The position numbers and the translations under genes were made by a program. 64,000 nucleotides of DNA from Agarilytica rhodophyticola (GTDB lineage Bacteria; Pseudomonadota; Gammaproteobacteria; Pseudomonadales; Cellvibrionaceae), in the NCBI RefSeq assembly GCF_002157225.2, contig NZ_CP020038.1, forward strand, positions 3,626,501 to 3,690,500, read 5' to 3'. Shown piece after piece: positions 36,096-45,548 of the stretch (within the stretch, counting starts at the first letter, position 1; each line of letters begins with the position of its first letter). The notes below the pieces were generated by a model that was given only the letters and a program-made list of their open reading frames with translations, was not told where the DNA came from and made no database searches.

Positions 36096-37789
36096 GATGC
36101 AGTCTCCAATTCACAACCAAGTGCTTTTTTTATTGCTGTATGTATTTTTTCCGAGGACACTTGCCGCCAGCGTGCAGTAATAATTTGATCTGGCCTAAAT
36201 AAATAAGCACTTTCATGTTGTAAGTCGTAGCGCTTGGTCACTAGATTCTTGGGATCGTGAACCACAGTCGCAAGGGCATTAATGGATTCGGGCAGAGCGA
36301 TATCACTGATCACTAAAATGGATAAATCTTCTATTGCCGATAAAGGCTTTAATTGAAGTAAAAGGTCATTGGTTATGACTTCACTCACTTTTATCATTAA
36401 TGTAAATTGATTTCCCAAATAGTTAATTAACCAATCGTCACTACCGGTCTGTTGTATCGGCGCGTCTTTAGCCACAGTGCCAACACTTAAAGTCGTATTA
36501 AATACTGGATTCCCTTGGCTATAATTTTCATCACTATTAAGTGGTGAATCAGAGTAACGGCAGGGTAGGGATAAACGTCCACTATTAACGAGGGTACGAG
36601 CAAAGGGGAGATGCTCTGCTAAACGCAGCGTTTCGTCACGAAAGACACGACTGATATGATTTTTCGGAGTAATAAAATCAGTGGCTCTGGTGGAGTTAAG
36701 GATATTTTCCCGCGCTCCGTGCTGGCGTTCAATATTATATGTGTCTAATAGAGTGGTAGGCGCTCGCCCTTTAATTACTCTTGCCAGCTTCCATACGAGA
36801 TTTTCTGCAGATTGGAGCGCGCCATTGGCTCCGCGTGCACCAAACGGCGATACTTGATGGGCACAATCACCAACAAATATTACTCTATTGTGAATAAAAT
36901 TATCCATTTTTCGGCATTGAAAGGTATAGACGCTCGCCCACTCAAGATCAAACTCTGCATCTTTGCCCAACATCGCCTGAATTCTGGGTCTGATAACATG
37001 TTCTTGTTTTTCGTATTCTGGATCAGCGTCCCAGCCAAGTTGTAAGTCTATTCGCCAAACATTATCCGGTTGTCGGTGAAGCAGGGCAGATTGATTTGCG
37101 TGGAAGGGGGGATCGAACCAAAACCAACGTTCTGTTGGAAAGTCTGCTTTCATGAGCACGTCAGCAATGAGGAAGCGGTCTTGGAATACCTGTCCTTTAC
37201 TTTGTAAACCGAGCATACGTCTTACTTGACTGTTGGCTCCATCAGCCGCAATCAAATAATCACAGCTTAAATGATAATTGCCATCGGGAGTTTGAACTTC
37301 TATTTCATTGCCATGTGTGGTGGAATTTACTGAGATAACTTTACTTTTCCAGCGCAAATCAATGATGTCAAACTCCATTGCGCGATCTACCAGAAACTCT
37401 TCAAAGTAATACTGTTGTAAATTAATGAATGCTGGAAGTTGGTGATCTGCTTCAGCAAGGAGATTGAAATCGTAGATCAATTTGTCTTTGAAAAATACCT
37501 TACCATGACTCCACGTCACACCCTTATCCACCATGCGCTGACCACAACCTAAGCGTTGCATAATTTCTAATGTGCGTTTAGCAAAACATATCGCGCGCGA
37601 GCCGACGCTGACGGTGTTGTTGTCATCCAGCACGACAGTAGGTATTCCTTGAATCGCCAGGTCGATGGCCAACACCATACCAGCAGGCCCAGCACCGACA
37701 ATAACTACCGAGTGATGCGTAGGAGACTGTGCATAAAAATCATCACTCGTAACATAAGGATAAACCGGGTTGGTATAGGTATTTTGCAT
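36092..37789 (-). CDS. FAD-dependent aromatic monooxygenase (MhpA/PheA type)
   Basis: The 565-residue flavoprotein hydroxylase has 'VVIVGAGPAGMVLAIDLA' (FAD dinucleotide site, about 29-46), the 'YLIAADGANSQVRR' DG motif, 'FVGDCAHQVSPFGARGANGALQSAENLVWKL' split over the GD motif (about 320), and a thioredoxin-like C-terminal domain. It is first in an operon with DUF2783, hmgA and fahA. The likely role is to make homogentisate, for example from 3-hydroxyphenylacetate, by analogy with 6-hydroxylases of this family. The substrate is not certain. Confidence 0.9.
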   Translation of the reverse strand: MQNTYTNPVYPYVTSDDFYAQSPTHHSVVIVGAGPAGMVLAIDLAIQGIPTVVLDDNNTVSVGSRAICFAKRTLEIMQRLGCGQRMVDKGVTWSHGKVFFKDKLIYDFNLLAEADHQLPAFINLQQYYFEEFLVDRAMEFDIIDLRWKSKVISVNSTTHGNEIEVQTPDGNYHLSCDYLIAADGANSQVRRMLGLQSKGQVFQDRFLIADVLMKADFPTERWFWFDPPFHANQSALLHRQPDNVWRIDLQLGWDADPEYEKQEHVIRPRIQAMLGKDAEFDLEWASVYTFQCRKMDNFIHNRVIFVGDCAHQVSPFGARGANGALQSAENLVWKLARVIKGRAPTTLLDTYNIERQHGARENILNSTRATDFITPKNHISRVFRDETLRLAEHLPFARTLVNSGRLSLPCRYSDSPLNSDENYSQGNPVFNTTLSVGTVAKDAPIQQTGSDDWLINYLGNQFTLMIKVSEVITNDLLLQLKPLSAIEDLSILVISDIALPESINALATVVHDPKNLVTKRYDLQHESAYLFRPDQIITARWRQVSSEKIHTAIKKALGCELETAS

Positions 37790-37851
37790 GGTATTTTTGA
37801 TACCTCCAAAGATTGGAATATATTCTTATTTGAGATCAATATAAGCAATTT

Positions 37852-37892
37852 AAACGGCATAAATCAAGCATTTATTCGAAATACAACCGTTT
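37852..37892. promoter_or_regulatory. Nested inverted repeats in the homogentisate divergent promoter
   Basis: AAACGG (37852-37857) and CCGTTT (37887-37892) enclose ATAAAT (37859-37864) and ATTTAT (37870-37875). Further right, CTAATAAC is repeated directly at 37957 and 37973. The region lies between the FAD monooxygenase and the MBL-fold gene and is the natural place for MarR regulator binding. The GCTAATA string recurs near the marR start at 39093. Confidence 0.4.
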
Positions 37893-37996
37893 TTACGTAA
37901 AAAAATGGTTTCACATAAGAATTTTAATAGGGTATTATCGAGGTCGATTCTGTCAACTAATAACGATATTTGCTAATAACAGTGAGATAAGTTCCC

Positions 37997-38959
37997 ATGC
38001 CTAAAAAACCTTTTGCATCCTCCGCTGACCTTGGAGATAAAACAGAGACTTTAGAAATCCTTGCCGACGGTGTTTATGCCTTAACAGCAGAAGGCGATCC
38101 TAATGTTGGTGCTATTGAAGCTGAAGACTTTATTATCGCTTTCGAAGCACGAGCCACTCCTAAAGCCGCTCAAGACTGGCTTGATTTATTGCGTCAACAT
38201 ACGGATAAGCCTGTAAAATATCTGGTGTTATCTCACTATCATGCTGTGAGGGTATTGGGCGCCTCGGCCTACCAAGCTGATGCAGTTATTGCTCATGAGA
38301 AGACTAAAGTGCTCATCGACGAGAGAGGTATGCAAGACTGGGCTAGCGAATATGGCAGAATGCCACGACTCTTTAGAGAGCCGGATGGTATTCCAGGTTT
38401 AACTCATCCAGATATTGTTTTTAACGATAGGCTGGAAATACCCTTGGGTGGGGAGCGCGGTAGCTTAGTACTGGAATACTGTGGTCGCGGTCATACCGCC
38501 GGTGACATTGTCGCATGGTTACCGAAGCAAAAAATTCTGTTCAGTGGCGACCTTGTAGAAGCGGCTGCAGCACTTTATACCGGTGATGCATTTCATTTCG
38601 ACTGGGCTTCAGAAACGTTGGATAAAGTAAAATCCTATGGCGCTGAAACCTTAGTCGGCGGTCGTGGAGCGGTTGCCCGTGGAAAACAAGAGGTAGATGC
38701 AGCAATTGAACAGACCCGAGGTTTTTTAAATGGCATGATCGAAAAGGTAGGTGAAGTCCATCGTAGCGGCGGCACGCTAAAAGAAGCTTTTGCACAAACC
38801 CATGCGTTGTTAGCACCCAAGTTTGGTCAATGGCCTATTTTTGAACACTGTCTGCCTTTTGACGTCCAGCGTTTATGGGATGAGTTTGATGGTATCGATT
38901 GGCCGCGAATTTGGACCGACGAACGAGATCAATCTGTGTGGGATAAGTTGCAGGACTAA
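37997..38959 (+). CDS. MBL-fold hydrolase linked to homogentisate catabolism, altered metal motif
   Basis: The 320-residue metallo-beta-lactamase-fold protein has a metal motif reading H-Y-H-A-V-R in 'LSHYHAVRVLGASAY', so the usual D-H of HxHxDH is missing. A third His region, 'GRGHTAGDIVAW', and 'FSGDLVEA' remain. I recall the same HYHAVRVLG form in homogentisate clusters of other proteobacteria, so it is a subfamily trait, not decay. It is divergent from the homogentisate operon. It might act as a thioesterase, lactonase or isomerase-like step. No experimental function is known to me. Confidence 0.88.
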   Translation: MPKKPFASSADLGDKTETLEILADGVYALTAEGDPNVGAIEAEDFIIAFEARATPKAAQDWLDLLRQHTDKPVKYLVLSHYHAVRVLGASAYQADAVIAHEKTKVLIDERGMQDWASEYGRMPRLFREPDGIPGLTHPDIVFNDRLEIPLGGERGSLVLEYCGRGHTAGDIVAWLPKQKILFSGDLVEAAAALYTGDAFHFDWASETLDKVKSYGAETLVGGRGAVARGKQEVDAAIEQTRGFLNGMIEKVGEVHRSGGTLKEAFAQTHALLAPKFGQWPIFEHCLPFDVQRLWDEFDGIDWPRIWTDERDQSVWDKLQD

Positions 38960-39088
38960 CTGCCCATTCATATCGCCTAACGCAAGACATGATGACTTAA
39001 GGGCACTTATAATGCTTCTGACACACTTACATTACTTGTTTAAGTGGTGTAAATGTGTGGAATAACCAACGTCCAGTAAGTAATGTGA

Positions 39089-39098
39089 ATTAGCTAAT
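39089..39098. promoter_or_regulatory. ATTAGCTAAT palindrome before marR
   Basis: The 10-bp perfect palindrome lies about 100 bp upstream of the MarR gene and shares its GCTAAT half with direct repeats in the homogentisate divergent region. It is a possible autoregulatory MarR site. Confidence 0.35.
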
Positions 39099-39200
39099 AT
39101 GAGCAATAATAGTTTATTCAGATAGATAACAGTTGGACTGTTGGAGTATATTGGGAGTCACTTGGGAATACATTGAGAACAGTAAAGGCGATGAGAAAAG

Positions 39201-39662
39201 ATGACTGAACACAGCCCTCGCGAGGTAATGCTTAACTTGTTCGTGCCTTATCGAATGGTAAACTTAGCGAGCACTATAAGTAATGCTTGCTCCAAAATTT
39301 ATAAAGACGATTTTGATATCACTATCCCAGAATGGCGCATACTTGCTCGCCTAGCTGAACACGAGCGGCTCAATGCTAAAAATATCGGCTCGGTGACATT
39401 TATGGATAAATCTAAAGTATCGCGAGCTGTAAAGTTACTCGAGGATAAAGGCTTTCTTTTAAAAGAAAAAGATGACAAAGATAATCGCGCCAGTTATCTC
39501 TCGTTGACTGAGGAGGGAAGGGCAATATACCAAAAAATAGCCCCGCGAGCGTTAGACTGGGAAAAGCAATTGATTAGCGTCTTAGATAGCAGTGAATACC
39601 GAGATTTGATGAGAATTATTGAGAAACTGGATAGCCAAGTGGCAATCATGAGCAAGGAATAG
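39201..39662 (+). CDS. MarR-family transcriptional regulator
   Basis: The 153-residue regulator has a winged-helix core (LNAKNIGSVTFMDKSKVSRAVKLLEDKGFL, wing 'KDDKDNRASYLSLTEEG') between dimerisation helices. It is placed 241 bp after the MBL-fold gene at the edge of the homogentisate cluster, so it is the likely repressor of that cluster, relieved by an aromatic acid or homogentisate as in HmgR/HpaR-type systems. The target site is unproven. Confidence 0.92.
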   Translation: MTEHSPREVMLNLFVPYRMVNLASTISNACSKIYKDDFDITIPEWRILARLAEHERLNAKNIGSVTFMDKSKVSRAVKLLEDKGFLLKEKDDKDNRASYLSLTEEGRAIYQKIAPRALDWEKQLISVLDSSEYRDLMRIIEKLDSQVAIMSKE

Positions 39663-39809
39663 GGGGATTCTAATCTAGCCTTAAAAAACTTTTGATAAAT
39701 TAAGCATAATCTTAGTAAAACCTTTCTAATATCACTTTCGTTAACATGACTAAGTGTTACACTGCCGCCACTCTTGCTTCCCTTAATTATTTAAAGGTTC
39801 ATTGACCCT

Positions 39810-40919
39810 ATGTTAAGTACGTGGACGACCCTTAATATTACCATTGCATTATTGATTCTAAGTTTTTATTCGACGACATCGTCTGCTCAAAAATTAACAG
39901 TGGCGGCACAGAAGTGCCTATTAGAAAGAATTGAAACGGCAGATTCCAGCGCAACAATTGAACAATTACGCAAACATTGCTTGGATGAGCATGCTGGAGA
40001 TAGCGATCAAGAGAAAAATAGACAAGACGATAAAATTGGGCAGAAATCACTAAGTACCCCTAAACATGATGGACCGTATGAAGGCCTGTCCGGTAAAGCA
40101 AATCGAGATGGTGTGATCTCTGCAAGAATGAAACAGGAAAAACAAACAGAATTAAACCCTTACGTGATAACCCCTCATCGATTAAATTATGTTTTACCTG
40201 TCCAGAGTACAAACCGGATTAACACTGAGCCATTTGCAAGCTTGGAAGGTTATGAAGAAAATCTCGACGATGTGGAAGCAAAATTTCAGCTCAGTGTTAA
40301 AATTCCTCTCACCGCTGAAGACCTCTATGTCGAAGGGGATGCGTTATATTTTGCATTTACCTTAGAAGCCTGGTGGCAAGTTTACTCAGATAATATATCC
40401 AAGCCCTTTAGAGAAACTAATTATCGTCCAGAAATATTTTATCTCATGCCCCTTGATTGGCATCCCTACGGTGGTAACACAGGGGTAAGTTTTGGCATAG
40501 AACATCAATCTAATGGTCGCGACCAATTACTTTCCCGTAGTTGGAATCGTATTTACGCAAACTTTTTATATGAAGTTGATAATGCTGCATTTCACTTTCA
40601 ACCCTGGTGGCGAATTCCAGAAGATGAAAAGGAATTCCCACTAGATTCTGATGGTGACGACAACCCTGATATTACCGATTTTATGGGACATTTTGAATTG
40701 GGTGGCGCCTATAAATGGAACAATTGCGAACTGTTTTTTAACAGCAGGCAAAATTTTGCCACCCACAAAGGTGCGATAGAACTGGGCTTTACCTTCCCGC
40801 TGTGGCGTAAGGTGAGAGGTTATGCTACTGTATTTGACGGCTATGGAGAAAGTTTAATTGATTATAATTACCGACAAACCCGTATTGGACTTGGTTTTGC
40901 TTTAACCAACATACTTTAA
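39810..40919 (+). CDS. pldA: Outer-membrane phospholipase A1
   Basis: The 369-residue protein has a signal peptide ending near SSAQ (residue 27) and a 12-strand barrel with the PldA active-site block 'EHQSNGRD', containing H232 and S234, followed by 'SWNRIYANF' with the Asn. PldA removes acyl chains from phospholipids that have leaked to the outer leaflet. It is longer than the E. coli enzyme because of a charged linker of about 80 residues before the barrel. It converges with the sensory operon at 40934. Confidence 0.94.
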   Translation: MLSTWTTLNITIALLILSFYSTTSSAQKLTVAAQKCLLERIETADSSATIEQLRKHCLDEHAGDSDQEKNRQDDKIGQKSLSTPKHDGPYEGLSGKANRDGVISARMKQEKQTELNPYVITPHRLNYVLPVQSTNRINTEPFASLEGYEENLDDVEAKFQLSVKIPLTAEDLYVEGDALYFAFTLEAWWQVYSDNISKPFRETNYRPEIFYLMPLDWHPYGGNTGVSFGIEHQSNGRDQLLSRSWNRIYANFLYEVDNAAFHFQPWWRIPEDEKEFPLDSDGDDNPDITDFMGHFELGGAYKWNNCELFFNSRQNFATHKGAIELGFTFPLWRKVRGYATVFDGYGESLIDYNYRQTRIGLGFALTNIL

Positions 40920-40933
40920 GGTATTCACGCTTG

Positions 40934-41437
40934 CTAACTTTTGTTTTTGGTTGCGAGTTGAGCCTGCAATTGATGATTGAGTTTTAGCAGTTTTCTATTA
41001 TCCTTCTGTGTAAGTTGCTGCAATTCTTTTTTCTCCAGCTCTAATTGCTGCGCATATAAAGCAAGCTCAATTGTACGTATTAATTTATCACTGTCCCAAG
41101 GTTTACTCACGTATGCTTGTACCTGTCCTTGATTGATTGCAGCAATAGTATCTTCAAGAGTTGCTTCACCTGTTAATAAAATTTGCGCCGTGTGCGGAGA
41201 CAGAAGCTTTGCTTTACCTAAGAATTTAGCACCGTTCATATAGGGCATTTGCATATCACAAACCACGAGATCAAAATGTTTATTTCTTAACATCGTGAGA
41301 CCCGCTTCTCCATTTTGTGCAGTTTCAACGGTATAAGACTTCTGCTTTAGTAATCGAGTAAGTGATTTTAAAACACTGGCTTCGTCATCCACCAATAGGA
41401 TAGAAGAAGTAATTTCTTGATCCCTGTCCAGTAACAT
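40934..41437 (-). CDS. Stand-alone response regulator with coiled-coil tail
   Basis: The 167-residue protein has a receiver domain (ILLVDDEASVLK, phosphorylation site D61 in VVCDMQMPYMNG, Lys in SKPW) followed by a coiled coil of about 45 residues (LEKKELQQLTQKDNRKLLKLN). It has no output domain. It is the last gene of the binding protein-kinase-receiver-receiver operon, 19 bp after the other receiver. It probably passes phosphate on or binds a partner through the coil. Confidence 0.92.
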   Translation of the reverse strand: MLLDRDQEITSSILLVDDEASVLKSLTRLLKQKSYTVETAQNGEAGLTMLRNKHFDLVVCDMQMPYMNGAKFLGKAKLLSPHTAQILLTGEATLEDTIAAINQGQVQAYVSKPWDSDKLIRTIELALYAQQLELEKKELQQLTQKDNRKLLKLNHQLQAQLATKNKS

Positions 41438-41456
41438 ATATTTTCTCCAAAAGTGA

Positions 41457-41963
41457 TTACTGTTTTTCTAGCTTTGATCGCAATGACTCGATCTCTTGCT
41501 TCTGCTCGTAAATAATAGTTTGTAAGTCGCGGTAATAGTCACAATGCTGGGCGTCTTGAATTTGATCACTGCATAACGCCGCACCAGATTCTGGCGCGAT
41601 TGCAAGATAGTGCATAACCGCTTTTTTTAAATCCTCGGTTTCCCATGGTTTTGTTAAAAAGTGACTGATATGTGCTTGATTTACCCCTTCGATAACAGCA
41701 GAAATATCCGCATACCCTGACATAATGATGCGGATAGTATGAGGGTAAAGATCACGAACAGTTTTTAAGAATGCAGAGCCACTCATTTTTGGCATCCGTT
41801 GATCTGATACCACTAGGTGAACTTGCTCCTTCTCAAGTAATGTAAGACCTTCCTCACCACTTTCTGCAATTAAAATATTACATGGTTCGCGAATAAATAC
41901 CCGTTTTATGGCCTTTAGTACCGATCGCTCATCGTCGACAAATAATATCGTTTTGTTATCCAT
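41457..41963 (-). CDS. Stand-alone response regulator
   Basis: The 168-residue receiver (ILFVDDERSVLKAIKRV, site D54 in VVSDQRMPKMSG, 'TKPWETEDLKKAV') resembles receivers of RpfG-like proteins but ends in a short coiled coil with no HD-GYP or DNA-binding domain. It lies 52 bp after the kinase gene. It is paralogous to the next gene, likely by local duplication. Confidence 0.92.
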   Translation of the reverse strand: MDNKTILFVDDERSVLKAIKRVFIREPCNILIAESGEEGLTLLEKEQVHLVVSDQRMPKMSGSAFLKTVRDLYPHTIRIIMSGYADISAVIEGVNQAHISHFLTKPWETEDLKKAVMHYLAIAPESGAALCSDQIQDAQHCDYYRDLQTIIYEQKQEIESLRSKLEKQ

Positions 41964-42015
41964 AATATTGACCCGTTATGTAATAGAGATGTGTGTGTAT
42001 TGCCAATATCCTGTT

Positions 42016-43917
42016 TCAGTGTTTGTTCGCTGGTAAACGTACGCTAAATGTTGTGCCTTTTCCAAGTTCACTATCAAAGGTGATATCGCCACCATGCTTA
42101 TTAATAATAGCCTGACAAATCGCCAAACCTAATCCCGTGCCTTTACCTATATCTTTAGTGGTATAGAAGGGGTCAAAAAGTTTAAGTTTGCTTTCCTCAG
42201 GTATACCCATCCCTGTGTCACTAATATCAATAAAAATATCACCATCGTCAAAGTAAGAAGTAATGGTGATGTCACCATGCTCGTCAATCGCATCACAAGC
42301 GTTGATTAGCAAATTCATCATTACCTGACTGATTTCACCGGGCATGCACTCAAGTGCAGGCAAGGCAGATAAGTTTTTATGAACAGTACACTTATATTTA
42401 ATCTCACTGGAAACTAAGCGTAAGGCCACTTCAATAACTTCATCATTGATATCCACCGCTTTTAGAGTATGGTCATCCACTCGCGAGAAGCTTTTTAAAT
42501 CTTTAACAATGTTTTGGATTCTAACCACACCTTCCAGAGATTCTTTTGTCAGATCAATCAGATCTTCAATAATATAGTTGATATCGTGTTTTGTTTTTAA
42601 TTGTTCGAGAACCTGTAAGTGCTCTTTAGCGAATTGACTCAGTTCATAGTCATTACTTGTAAACTCCCGTGCGAGTAATTCATAAGTTCGTAACACTTCA
42701 TTTATTGCGGTACTGTATTGTGTCAGGATTTCAAGGTTACCTTTAACAAAACCTGTAGGGTTGTTAATTTCATGCGCCACACCGGCAGCGAGCTGGCCAA
42801 CAGAAGCGAGTTTCTCAGAGTGTACAAGCATTTGTTGTTGTTGCAGTATTTGTTGATTAAGTTGGCTTTGTTCATTACTTGCACGTCGCAAATCTTGCTC
42901 TCTGTGCTCAATTTTTTCCGCCATATGTTTGAATTGTTTTTGTAGATCAAATATTTCCTGAATCCTCACTTTATTATCTGCTTGTTGGAAAGATTCACCT
43001 TCTGCCAGCTTCAATGTCATTCTTCGAAGGTGCTCAAATGGCTGAATAAAGTAGATGTATCCCAATTTTTGCGAAAGGGCGAGAATCACTATCAATACTA
43101 CCGATAACGAGAGCAGAAGATTGGTAACCACTGTTTTGCGAGCAGTTAACAACGCCTGCTTATCTGTTCGATAACGAAAGCTAATGCTTGTATTAGATAT
43201 ATTAATTTGGGTTACTAAGTCCATTAGCTCTGGACCGAGAGTCACCAATAATCTATCTTTTTCATACCACTGAATTTGGTTGTGTTGTATAACTTCTTCC
43301 AATGAAAGGTTGGCGAATACATGTTTATTGGCAAGCTCGGCCAATAAGTAGCCTTCAACGTGGCCATGATAATGTATGGGTGTGGCTAATAACCAGCTAT
43401 GATAGGAATCGTCCTCGGCAGAGCAAAACTGCATAGGAATACGTCGCGCTTTTACTTGGCTGCGCAGGTACTCCAAAGTTTGCGGCAAACAGGGTGAGCT
43501 TTCTTGAGTAGAATAAATTAACTCCTCATTAATATTGAATAAATGTAGCGGTGCTTTATCTCCCAGTATCACTAATTCATCGATAAAATCTTGCGCATTG
43601 GCTAAGCTGGAAGTGGGTTGCATAACGCCTTGTAACAATACTGGAAATTTGGCGTAATCTTTAAGTACTATGTCACGCAAGTGCATATAGTCATAAAATT
43701 GACTACTAATACTTAGCATTTTCTGATGAATGAGTTCTTCGCGATTTTCTTTGATTAGAGAACTTACTTTTAGCAACATTACGCTGCCGAGACTAAAACC
43801 CAGTAAAATTGTACTGGCAAGCAAAAATAACATGAACGCCCAAGAAATTGGCAGACGAAATAAGTGATCCTTTTCTATCGGCCTACTCTTGGACAATAAC
43901 AATGCGGTTATCCTCAT
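42016..43917 (-). CDS. Membrane sensor histidine kinase
   Basis: The 633-residue kinase has one membrane segment at about 28-52, a periplasmic sensor domain with few Cys to about 260, a second membrane segment at about 265-285, and HAMP. A coiled linker leads to HisKA (AAGVAHEINNPTGF, H382) and HATPase_c (NLLINACDAIDEH; DTGMGIPEES; DPFYTTKDIGKGTGLGLAI). Its start overlaps the binding-protein gene by 35 bp. It probably reads the ligand state of that protein and phosphorylates the two receivers downstream. Confidence 0.94.
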   Translation of the reverse strand: MRITALLLSKSRPIEKDHLFRLPISWAFMLFLLASTILLGFSLGSVMLLKVSSLIKENREELIHQKMLSISSQFYDYMHLRDIVLKDYAKFPVLLQGVMQPTSSLANAQDFIDELVILGDKAPLHLFNINEELIYSTQESSPCLPQTLEYLRSQVKARRIPMQFCSAEDDSYHSWLLATPIHYHGHVEGYLLAELANKHVFANLSLEEVIQHNQIQWYEKDRLLVTLGPELMDLVTQINISNTSISFRYRTDKQALLTARKTVVTNLLLSLSVVLIVILALSQKLGYIYFIQPFEHLRRMTLKLAEGESFQQADNKVRIQEIFDLQKQFKHMAEKIEHREQDLRRASNEQSQLNQQILQQQQMLVHSEKLASVGQLAAGVAHEINNPTGFVKGNLEILTQYSTAINEVLRTYELLAREFTSNDYELSQFAKEHLQVLEQLKTKHDINYIIEDLIDLTKESLEGVVRIQNIVKDLKSFSRVDDHTLKAVDINDEVIEVALRLVSSEIKYKCTVHKNLSALPALECMPGEISQVMMNLLINACDAIDEHGDITITSYFDDGDIFIDISDTGMGIPEESKLKLFDPFYTTKDIGKGTGLGLAICQAIINKHGGDITFDSELGKGTTFSVRLPANKH

Positions 43918-45199
43918 TGTAGTAGCCCATTACTAAATCCTTCGCATTGAGTGCTTCATGTGCATCAGGGTGACTCTCATTAAATACCTGAAAGGGATGG
44001 ACATAGTTTTTAATTAATCCTTGAATAGGGGCTTTTAATACTTCTAGGGTTTTCCTCACAGTACCGCGATCTCGCTGAATATCACCACTTAGACCACTTT
44101 GATTAATCGCAGCGATCAATATACGGCATAGATCATAAGCATGAATAAATCCAGTGGGTGCGGTAATATCTGCTGCATTGGTAATCTCATCTGGATACAA
44201 TGCCATGGCTCGTTTAAGCACTTGTTTGGATAGGGCAGTGGGCGGCGAACTATTAAATGAAAAGCGTGTTTGTAAAAACTTAAGATCTAAATGTTGGCGC
44301 ATTTTAGCGTCGATAACTTCAGGGAAGTCGCCTCCGGTAATGCCCCAATGGCTGCGCAATGGCAGTATATCAAATGGATTTGTCTCACTGTGACTTGCTG
44401 TTTGTTCCTGGCGCAGTGCAAGCATCGCCTTAGCAATAGTTTTCCCTTCAGGAGCGTTAGCTACAAGAAATATAACATCTGCCCCGGAGCTATATATATC
44501 GCGCAATATCATCTTGGCGCTGCGTATGCCTAGATTCCAGTTAAACCACTTCACGCCCATTGGGGTTATGTTGTGCCTAGCTAGCGCTCGCGTCATAGTG
44601 CGGTGGTTAGACTTGCCCCAGCCAGTATTTTCAAGCAATAAAAAAGGCTGTTTAAAACCTTCTTTTAAAGCATGTTTGGCAATCACTGCACCCGCTTTAC
44701 TATCATCTACTGAAAGACGAAAAACCCAGTTTGTATCGGAAGGATAACGTGTAATGGGTCCTGCTGCTGCCCATGGATCTAACAGCAATATTTTGTTTTC
44801 GTGAATAAAGGCAAGATTTTCAAGCAGAGGTGGTGAATGCAGCCCACTAAATACCGCCAGGGCTGTATCATCGTTCAGATATTCTTGTAGATGGCTTTTA
44901 CTACGCACAGAACTGCCGTGATGGTCGCGAACAACCAACTCGACCTTGCGCCCTAATATTGTATTATCCACCTCGTCGAGAGCGACGCGAATACCTCGTT
45001 CGATTGCGATACCTGAAGCGCGAGTACCCGTCTGATCTGCATCTAAATAAAGCCGAATCTTATTATCAGCGTCGTCTTTGGCAACAGCCGTCGATGTGCC
45101 AAAACAAATAACGTAGATCAATAGGAGTATCTGGCATAACCCTCTCAAGGCTGTAATTACGTCCAGCGAGTTTTTGTGGGCGGTGGAGTTACTCTTCAT
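43883..45199 (-). CDS. Periplasmic ligand-binding protein (branched-chain amino acid/urea type) for a sensor kinase
   Basis: The 438-residue protein has a signal peptide ending near AVAKDD (about residue 40). Two lobes of the type I periplasmic binding fold follow, with 'GIAIERGIRVALDEVDN', 'LAVFSGLHSPPLLENLAFIHENKILLLDPW' in two blocks and 'TGFIHAYDLCRILIAAI'. No ABC permease or ATPase gene is nearby. The gene overlaps the histidine kinase gene by 35 bp, so the protein most likely serves sensing rather than import. The ligand is unknown. Confidence 0.88.
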   Translation of the reverse strand: MKSNSTAHKNSLDVITALRGLCQILLLIYVICFGTSTAVAKDDADNKIRLYLDADQTGTRASGIAIERGIRVALDEVDNTILGRKVELVVRDHHGSSVRSKSHLQEYLNDDTALAVFSGLHSPPLLENLAFIHENKILLLDPWAAAGPITRYPSDTNWVFRLSVDDSKAGAVIAKHALKEGFKQPFLLLENTGWGKSNHRTMTRALARHNITPMGVKWFNWNLGIRSAKMILRDIYSSGADVIFLVANAPEGKTIAKAMLALRQEQTASHSETNPFDILPLRSHWGITGGDFPEVIDAKMRQHLDLKFLQTRFSFNSSPPTALSKQVLKRAMALYPDEITNAADITAPTGFIHAYDLCRILIAAINQSGLSGDIQRDRGTVRKTLEVLKAPIQGLIKNYVHPFQVFNESHPDAHEALNAKDLVMGYYNEDNRIVIVQE

Positions 45200-45389
45200 G
45201 ATTACCTCTTATTCACTATTAAAGTCTAGACGCAGAGGGCATAAAACGTGCAACACTTACCTCGCGGTAGACCCACCAGTGCTTATTTCAAGCTTTGCTA
45301 TACATCACAATAGTCACATGTGTCCTATATGTCACTAGTGACATTAGACCAAAGTGTCATGTATTTCTTTGTTTATATATGCTCGATAC

Positions 45390-45397
45390 AAGGAGGT
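45390..45397 (+). promoter_or_regulatory. Strong Shine-Dalgarno sequence for small frame
   Basis: AAGGAGGT lies 7 bases before the ATG at 45405. It is the most perfect ribosome site in this intergenic region. Confidence 0.5.
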
Positions 45398-45404
45398 ACA
45401 TCGT

Positions 45405-45548
45405 ATGCCTTCAGATGTTCCATTAGGGACAGTTAAGCTTCCTGCACCGCCATTTCATAACACGCCTATAACTGTCAAGAGATTGATCGCCGAGTGCATT
45501 ATGGTCCATTGCCCGAACCACAAGAGCTATCCAAGTAAGATAATGTAA
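45405..45548 (+). CDS. Small 47-residue protein, unrecognised
   Basis: The frame begins MPSDVPLGTVKLPAPPFHNT and has two Cys, three His and a basic end. The perfect ribosome site AAGGAGGT with 7-base spacing argues that it is translated. No family is recognised. It stands alone between the sensory operon (divergent) and the 103-residue minus-strand gene. Confidence 0.45.
   Translation: MPSDVPLGTVKLPAPPFHNTPITVKRLIAECIMVHCPNHKSYPSKIM

Noticed and set aside
43883-45199. ABC importer for amino acids
   Set aside because: No permease or ATPase gene nearby and the gene overlaps a histidine kinase, so sensing is the better reading.
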